From DATBSK01 sp964501785 (lineage in GTDB: Bacteria; Actinomycetota; Acidimicrobiia; IMCC26256; PALSA-555), in assembly GCA_964501785.1 (NCBI GenBank), contig CAZCUD010000007.1, positions 142,260 to 206,259 of the forward strand: a DNA stretch of 64,000 nt, written 5' to 3'. The stretch's first letter is position 1; each line of letters opens with the position of its first letter. Positions 60,576 through 64,000 of the stretch are shown here, piece after piece. The notes under the pieces are model-generated. The model was not told the DNA's origin. It ran no database searches and worked only from the letters and a program-made list of their open reading frames with translations. Both the position numbers and the translations under genes were made by a program.

Positions 60576-61262
60576 ATGACGACCGCGCGCCTCGAAGACG
60601 GCGACGATCCCGCGGAGGTTCCCTGGACCCCCTTCGAGAGCCGAACGCGCCTTGCGGCTGCCATACGCGACCTGGCGCATTCCCTCGCCGCCGCTGACGA
60701 CGCACCAGAGAGCTTTCACGAGCTCGAAGCGACCCTCCGACACGCCCAGCAGATCATCGACGACCACCCACGCCGCCAGCGAGAGCTGCCCGACTTCGCC
60801 GAGCTCGCGTCACTGCGCGCCGCTGGCCTGAACATCGTGGATCACGCGCTGGCCGACCGCGCCGTTGCCGGACCCGCGAATCCGACATCGATCGACATCA
60901 CCACGACCCGAGCCGGAGACGAAGCACACGCCACCGTCCAATTCGGACCCGCATTCGAAGGCGCTCCCGGCCGCGTCCATGGCGGACTCGTCGCCGCTGT
61001 GTTCGACGACCTCACCGGCTACGCGCTCGCCGTCGTCCAACAACCCGGCTTCACTGGACAGCTCACCATCAGCTACCGGCAACCAGTGCCCGTCGGGATA
61101 CCCATCAGCTTTCACGCCCGGATCCGCGCCCAAGACGGCCGCAAGCTCTACGTCGAAGCCGAAGCAACCCTCGACGATGAGCTGCTTGCAACGGCCGAAG
61201 CACTCTTCATCCTCGTCGACCGCGAACGCTTTCGTGCCGCACCAGAGTCAAGCGACAGATGA
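60576..61262 (+). CDS. PaaI-type hotdog thioesterase with N-terminal extension
   Basis: The 228-aa protein has about 80 helical N-terminal residues. A hotdog domain then carries the signature GAPGRVHGGLVAAVFDDLTGYA (HGG...D catalytic site) and GQLTISYRQPVPVGIP. It would hydrolyse an acyl-CoA or aryl-CoA ester. ATG 60576 lies 4 bp after the P450 stop. The P450-thioesterase order suggests removal of CoA from an oxidised acid. Confidence 0.85.
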   Translation: MTTARLEDGDDPAEVPWTPFESRTRLAAAIRDLAHSLAAADDAPESFHELEATLRHAQQIIDDHPRRQRELPDFAELASLRAAGLNIVDHALADRAVAGPANPTSIDITTTRAGDEAHATVQFGPAFEGAPGRVHGGLVAAVFDDLTGYALAVVQQPGFTGQLTISYRQPVPVGIPISFHARIRAQDGRKLYVEAEATLDDELLATAEALFILVDRERFRAAPESSDR

Positions 61263-61450
61263 TCGCATCGGCCCGCGAGACGACGACCTGCCCGGGATGC
61301 CACCAGTCGGTGGACATCACCCGGGACGGGGGAACACCGGTCATCATCGAGCGACAAGACGACAACGCTGCCCAGTCCGCCGTGGTGATCAGAATCGGAC
61401 GCATCGAGATCCACCGGTGCCGCCGTTGCTCGGACGGAACCTGGAGATGA
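61259..61450 (+). CDS. Small zinc-ribbon protein (63 aa)
   Basis: Two cysteine pairs, CPGCH near residues 11-15 and CRRC near 54-57, frame a short beta-rich middle (TPVIIERQDD...AVVIRIGRIEIHR). The product therefore looks like a zinc or iron rubredoxin-type knuckle. It overlaps the thioesterase stop by 4 bp. It could donate electrons to the P450 or bind nucleic acid; the spacing does not settle this. Confidence 0.6.
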   Translation: MIASARETTTCPGCHQSVDITRDGGTPVIIERQDDNAAQSAVVIRIGRIEIHRCRRCSDGTWR

Positions 61451-61538
61451 TCTCATTGCGCGCGCTCTCAGCCGTGTGCGCGCTTGAGGACAAGGACGCC
61501 AACCAGGGCCGTCTCGGTAATCCAAAGCAAGGGTTGCC

Positions 61539-61706
61539 GTGACCGACACTCGTTCCCCGCGCACCGCTGAAACTGCCGCCCTTGTTGGACTGCCGGCAGC
61601 CCGATCAGCCGCGTCCCTACCTGATCCCTACCGGCTCCCGAGCGCAGCTGCTTCGCGCCCCGCGTTGCTGGCTCACGTTCGCGCCGGTTGGTTGTCGCAG
61701 AGATAG
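61539..61706 (+). CDS. Small hypothetical protein (55 aa)
   Basis: A GTG-started frame, preceded by AAGGG, encodes an Ala-rich peptide ending in LLAHVRAGWLSQR. Its TAG stop is part of the next gene's ribosome-binding site (TAGGAGA), a pattern repeated one gene later. That coupling, rather than any domain, supports it as real. Confidence 0.45.
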   Translation: MTDTRSPRTAETAALVGLPAARSAASLPDPYRLPSAAASRPALLAHVRAGWLSQR

Positions 61707-61712
61707 GAGAAG

Positions 61713-61769
61713 ATGAAGTGCCCCCAGGCCGGCTGCAACCGGCCCGGGGGCGTGCCAGCACCTGACTAG
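61713..61769 (+). CDS. 18-residue leader-type peptide
   Basis: ATG 61713 follows AGGAGA and opens an 18-codon frame with two cysteines (KCPQAGCN) and a Pro/Gly-rich end. A strong hairpin (61721-61750) lies wholly within it. Its TAG stop forms part of the AGGAGG site for the next gene, so ribosomes translating it would open the hairpin and reach the next start. Confidence 0.5.
   Translation: MKCPQAGCNRPGGVPAPD
61721..61750 (+). promoter_or_regulatory. GC-rich hairpin inside the leader frame
   Basis: CCCCCAGGCCGG (61721-61732) pairs with CCGGCCCGGGGG (61739-61750) with one A-C mismatch around a CTGCAA loop. It can act as an attenuator or RBS-masking stem for the following gene. Confidence 0.6.
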
Positions 61770-61781
61770 GAGGTACCGGCG

Positions 61782-62030
61782 ATGAATGACGCTACGCGTC
61801 GTGGTGAAGACGGGTCCGGGGAGCTCGAAGCGGCCCGGGCCGCAGCCCTCGGGATCGTCGACGAGTTGACGCACCTCGTCTTGGGGCTGTTTCACCGGCG
61901 TGGGTTGGAGCTGTCGGAGCGGATCACGCTCGCGGGCGGCGATCCGCTCGAGGTGCTCGATCTGTTCGTCGCGACGCTGCGCGTGCTCGCGGAGGGGTTG
62001 GAAGAACCGAACCTCGACTGGGTCAACTGA
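61782..62030 (+). CDS. Small acidic hypothetical protein (82 aa)
   Basis: The product is helical and acidic (ARAAALGIVDELTHLVLGLFHRRGLELSERITLAGGDPLEVLDLFVATLRVLAEGLEEPN). It has an AGGAGGT site 7 bases before ATG 61782. I do not recognise it. It precedes the HTH gene by 76 bp in the same direction. Confidence 0.6.
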   Translation: MNDATRRGEDGSGELEAARAAALGIVDELTHLVLGLFHRRGLELSERITLAGGDPLEVLDLFVATLRVLAEGLEEPNLDWVN

Positions 62031-62106
62031 CGCGGGTTCCCAAGTGTGGGGTTCTCGGTGCGGGTGGTGCGTTGGGGGAGCGACCCGATGCATGGAGGTA
62101 CCGAGG

Positions 62107-62373
62107 ATGACCAAACTCTCGACACGACCCGAACCCGACGTCGAGCCGGACGGGGACTATCTGGCCGGTGCGATCGAGCGCCTCGCCGAACGCGGCGAGC
62201 GGCTGGTGTTCTCGATTCCGGAGACGGCGCGCATGCTGGGCGTGTCGCGGGCGTTGGCGTACGAGCTGGCCCGGCGAGGCGAGCTGCCGACGATGCAGCT
62301 GGGTCGACGCCGGGTTGTGCCCCGCCCCGCGCTGGTGTCGATGATGGCGGGCGCGCCGAAGGACGCGGCGTGA
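62107..62373 (+). CDS. Excisionase/AlpA-like HTH DNA-binding protein
   Basis: The 88-aa protein has a winged-helix excisionase motif: VFSIPETARMLGVSRALAYELARRGELPTMQLGRRRVVPRPALVSMM. Such proteins bend DNA for recombination or act as small regulators in mobile elements. Its GGAGGT site at 62094 matches the block before 61782 closely. Its stop overlaps the next start (GTGA, 62370-62373). Confidence 0.85.
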   Translation: MTKLSTRPEPDVEPDGDYLAGAIERLAERGERLVFSIPETARMLGVSRALAYELARRGELPTMQLGRRRVVPRPALVSMMAGAPKDAA

Positions 62374-62987
62374 TCGCCCGCCGCGCCGTCGGCGCCGCCG
62401 CCGCCGTCGTCATGATCGGAGGTGTGCTCGGTCCCGTGCTGGGCATGGCTGGGTCGGCGTCGGCAGGCGAGGACGCGCTGGGACCGAAGGTGTGGGTCGG
62501 GCGGGTCTGCGCGCAGGCCCGGCCCGTGGCGGAGCGTCTGGGTCCGGATCTCGCCGAGTTCAAGGATCTCAGTGCCACTCGCCCGGTGACCAGGGCGCAG
62601 CTGGTCGAGGGGGTTCGGCTCTTCGACGCGTTGGTCGGCGGGTTGGCGGGCTTCTTGGTTGAGCTGCGCGACGGTGTCGAGGACGCGGGTCTCCCGCGGA
62701 TCCGGGACCGCGAACGCGTCGTCGCCCGCATCGTGTCGGATCTGGACGCGGTGTTGGACGAGCTCGCGGCGGCGCGGGAGGGGTTCGCGACGTTCTTCGA
62801 GACCGTCGACGCTGATCCTGTCGGCGCGGCGGAGGCGGCCGCGGACGCGATCGAGACCCATCTGTCCGCTGAGGCGTTCGCGGGACTGCTGGAGCCGTGG
62901 CCCCGGCGGCTGGCCGAGGCGATGGCGGCGGCACCGGCCTGTGTCGAGGTCAGGCGGCTCCTGGAGGCCGGCACCCCCGCGCTCTGA
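62370..62987 (+). CDS. Secreted helical protein, unknown function
   Basis: The 205-aa protein has a signal peptide (RRAVGAAAAVVMIGGVLGPVLGMAGSASAG) and a helical mature part with two isolated cysteines (GRVCAQARP and APACVEVRR) that may form a disulfide. GTG 62370 overlaps the HTH stop. Not recognised. The coupling to a DNA-binding protein and the following membrane protein suggests a module of an element. Confidence 0.65.
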   Translation: MIARRAVGAAAAVVMIGGVLGPVLGMAGSASAGEDALGPKVWVGRVCAQARPVAERLGPDLAEFKDLSATRPVTRAQLVEGVRLFDALVGGLAGFLVELRDGVEDAGLPRIRDRERVVARIVSDLDAVLDELAAAREGFATFFETVDADPVGAAEAAADAIETHLSAEAFAGLLEPWPRRLAEAMAAAPACVEVRRLLEAGTPAL

Positions 62988-63074
62988 CCGAATTCCCTCT
63001 GGTCACGGTGCTTTGGGGGTCGGGTCTGGTGACGTGTGCCTGTCGAACCGAAGTAGCGCCGCGAGCTGCAGCCC

Positions 63075-64000
63075 ATGACCCGCGCCACCACGACTGGTGC
63101 GTTGGTCGGCATCTGCGCGGCCGTGGCGGCTGGTATCGCCGGCGCGGAGACCCTGATCCTCGTCACCGGCGTACGACGGAGTCCGGGGTTGCCGAGCGGT
63201 GTCGGTGTGCTCCTCGTGGCCGGGCTCGTGCTCGTCGTGTGCGCGCGGGTGTGGCGGCGCCAGGCACGGGGTGATGATGGCGGGGATGATGGTTCGCCGG
63301 CGTCGGTGACGGAGCTGCGTGCCGAGCATGGTGATCGGGCCGCATTGGACGCGACCGTGACCGCGCTGGGTGAGGCATTCGAGGAGGCAGCGTCGACATC
63401 GGCGGTGCCGCTCGCGGTCCACGTCGGCGACGAGGTGGTCGAGGTCTTCTGGGACCGACCCCCACCGCCCGCCACGGACGGCTTCCGCGCGGCGCCGACG
63501 GGATGGGTGTGGACCGCGACCGGCAGTCAGCTCGCCCGGTACGTCCATGATACGGCGGAGCCGCGGGAACTGGGCCCGCCGGTGCTGCCGGGTCTGGTGG
63601 CGTTGGGGGCGACGGGACTCGGCGAGCTGTTCATCAACCTGGAGGGCTGTCGACTCGTCAACCTGGTTGGCGACGCGGACGAGGTCCGCTACGTGCTGGA
63701 GTGTCTGGACGCGTCGTTGGCGCACGCGTCGGGCGACGTGATGATCGTGGGCCGAAACCCGCTGGGGAGCTCAAGCGGGCTCGTCGGGCTGGACGAGGCG
63801 CTGGTCGAGGCGCGCCGACGCCGCGCGACGGCCCGCCGAAACCTCGACGAGCGTCACCTGACGTCGCTATATCACGCACGCGCGACCGAGGCGACGGCAT
63901 GTCCGCCATTGCTCGTCGTCGTCGCTGATCCGAGTGAGGGTGACGCGGAGACCCTGGGTCGCTTGGCTCGGGTCGCGCGCGGGGAGCGCAGCGGCGTCGC
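63075..64000 (+). CDS. Membrane protein with a large cytoplasmic domain, 3' end beyond the window
   Basis: At least 308 residues are encoded to the window edge. There are two N-terminal membrane segments (VGICAAVAAGIAGAETLILVTGV and GVGVLLVAGLVLVVCARVW), then a long soluble part with alternating strands and helices (AVPLAVHVGDEVVEVFWDRPPP, GPPVLPGLVALGATGLGELFINLEG, ATACPPLLVVVADPSEGDAETLGRLA). The C-terminal half of a possible NTPase-like or regulatory domain is cut off. ATG 63075 is the first start after an 87-bp gap. Function not recognised. Confidence 0.75.
   Translation, partial: MTRATTTGALVGICAAVAAGIAGAETLILVTGVRRSPGLPSGVGVLLVAGLVLVVCARVWRRQARGDDGGDDGSPASVTELRAEHGDRAALDATVTALGEAFEEAASTSAVPLAVHVGDEVVEVFWDRPPPPATDGFRAAPTGWVWTATGSQLARYVHDTAEPRELGPPVLPGLVALGATGLGELFINLEGCRLVNLVGDADEVRYVLECLDASLAHASGDVMIVGRNPLGSSSGLVGLDEALVEARRRRATARRNLDERHLTSLYHARATEATACPPLLVVVADPSEGDAETLGRLARVARGERSGV

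Larger units (their letters stand above)
41792..64000. mobile_element. Integrated element or genomic island, left end at a split thermonuclease gene
   Basis: The left boundary is the break in the thermonuclease-like gene, directly followed by a large serine recombinase facing inward. Inside are an SOS-box operon, the mobile mystery A/B pair and an IS110 element, then efflux and P450 operons and an excisionase-like gene. The remainder of the thermonuclease gene is not seen, so the right end must lie beyond the window or be lost; the end given is only the window edge. The part after 50.6 kb could belong to a second, separate island. Confidence 0.4.

Noticed and set aside
61468..61761. Minus-strand 97-codon frame over the small-ORF chain
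   Set aside because: The plus strand has consistent stop/RBS overlaps; the minus frame has no ribosome-binding site and low-complexity sequence.
1..64000. tRNA, rRNA and CRISPR arrays
   Set aside because: No T-arm-like GTTCRANYC context with a matching acceptor stem was seen, no rRNA-like stretch, and no regularly spaced direct repeats.

Overview
The window is about 64 kb of very GC-rich DNA with many GTG and a few TTG starts, short intergenic gaps and many 4-bp ATGA/GTGA gene overlaps. The gene set is that of a high-GC actinobacterium: an F420-type LLM oxidoreductase, several short-chain dehydrogenases, two CaiB/BaiF CoA-transferase family proteins, a thiolase, etfBA, a geranylgeranyl-reductase-type flavoprotein and an aminoglycoside-phosphotransferase-like kinase fused to a DUF6285-like domain. 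The mix fits Acidimicrobiia, but that placement is inference; no rRNA or other strong phylogenetic marker is present.

Region 1 (1-41.6 kb) looks like ordinary chromosome. It holds lipid and acyl-CoA metabolism genes (thiolase, CaiB, SDRs, QOR, etfBA), a PAP2 phosphatase and a RecB-like nuclease, and xth. A signalling block at 20-30 kb contains a cNMP-binding protein, divergent from a receiver-HTH-adenylate/guanylate cyclase that is followed by an ABC ATPase, an FtsX permease and a histidine kinase, with a receiver-only regulator on the opposite strand. Then come a DUF2207 membrane protein, DoxX, a second CaiB protein, purK and a complete gltB with no gltD beside it. A degenerate RadC-like gene at 17 kb shares an intergenic region with a LexA/SOS-type box.

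Region 2 (41.8-50.6 kb) is mobile DNA. A membrane-anchored thermonuclease-like gene is cut off after about 69 codons, and a large serine recombinase starts immediately after the break. Next is a seven-gene minus-strand run with an ECF-like sigma factor, three tiny proteins (one a zinc ribbon), a 193-aa protein, a DUF4062 protein and an overlapping partner gene. The run is fronted by a second SOS-type box with the same 14-bp core as the one at 17.5 kb. Divergent from it is a 'mobile mystery' A/B pair (HTH regulator plus Fic protein), preceded by three copies of an ACAAG-N6-CTTGT operator-like repeat. An IS110-family element follows.

Region 3 (50.7-61.5 kb) is an accessory block of efflux and oxidation genes: two DHA2-type MFS exporters with MarR and TetR regulators, an MMPL transporter operon with an alpha/beta hydrolase, and a divergent TetR-P450-hotdog thioesterase-zinc-ribbon operon. 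Palindromic operator candidates lie in both TetR intergenic regions.

Region 4 (61.5-64 kb) begins a second mobile-looking module: a chain of very small ORFs whose stop codons overlap the next ribosome-binding site, an excisionase/AlpA-like HTH protein, a secreted protein, and a membrane protein that runs off the end. The missing 3' part of the thermonuclease gene was not recognised in the window, so the right end of the integrated element is either further downstream or lost.
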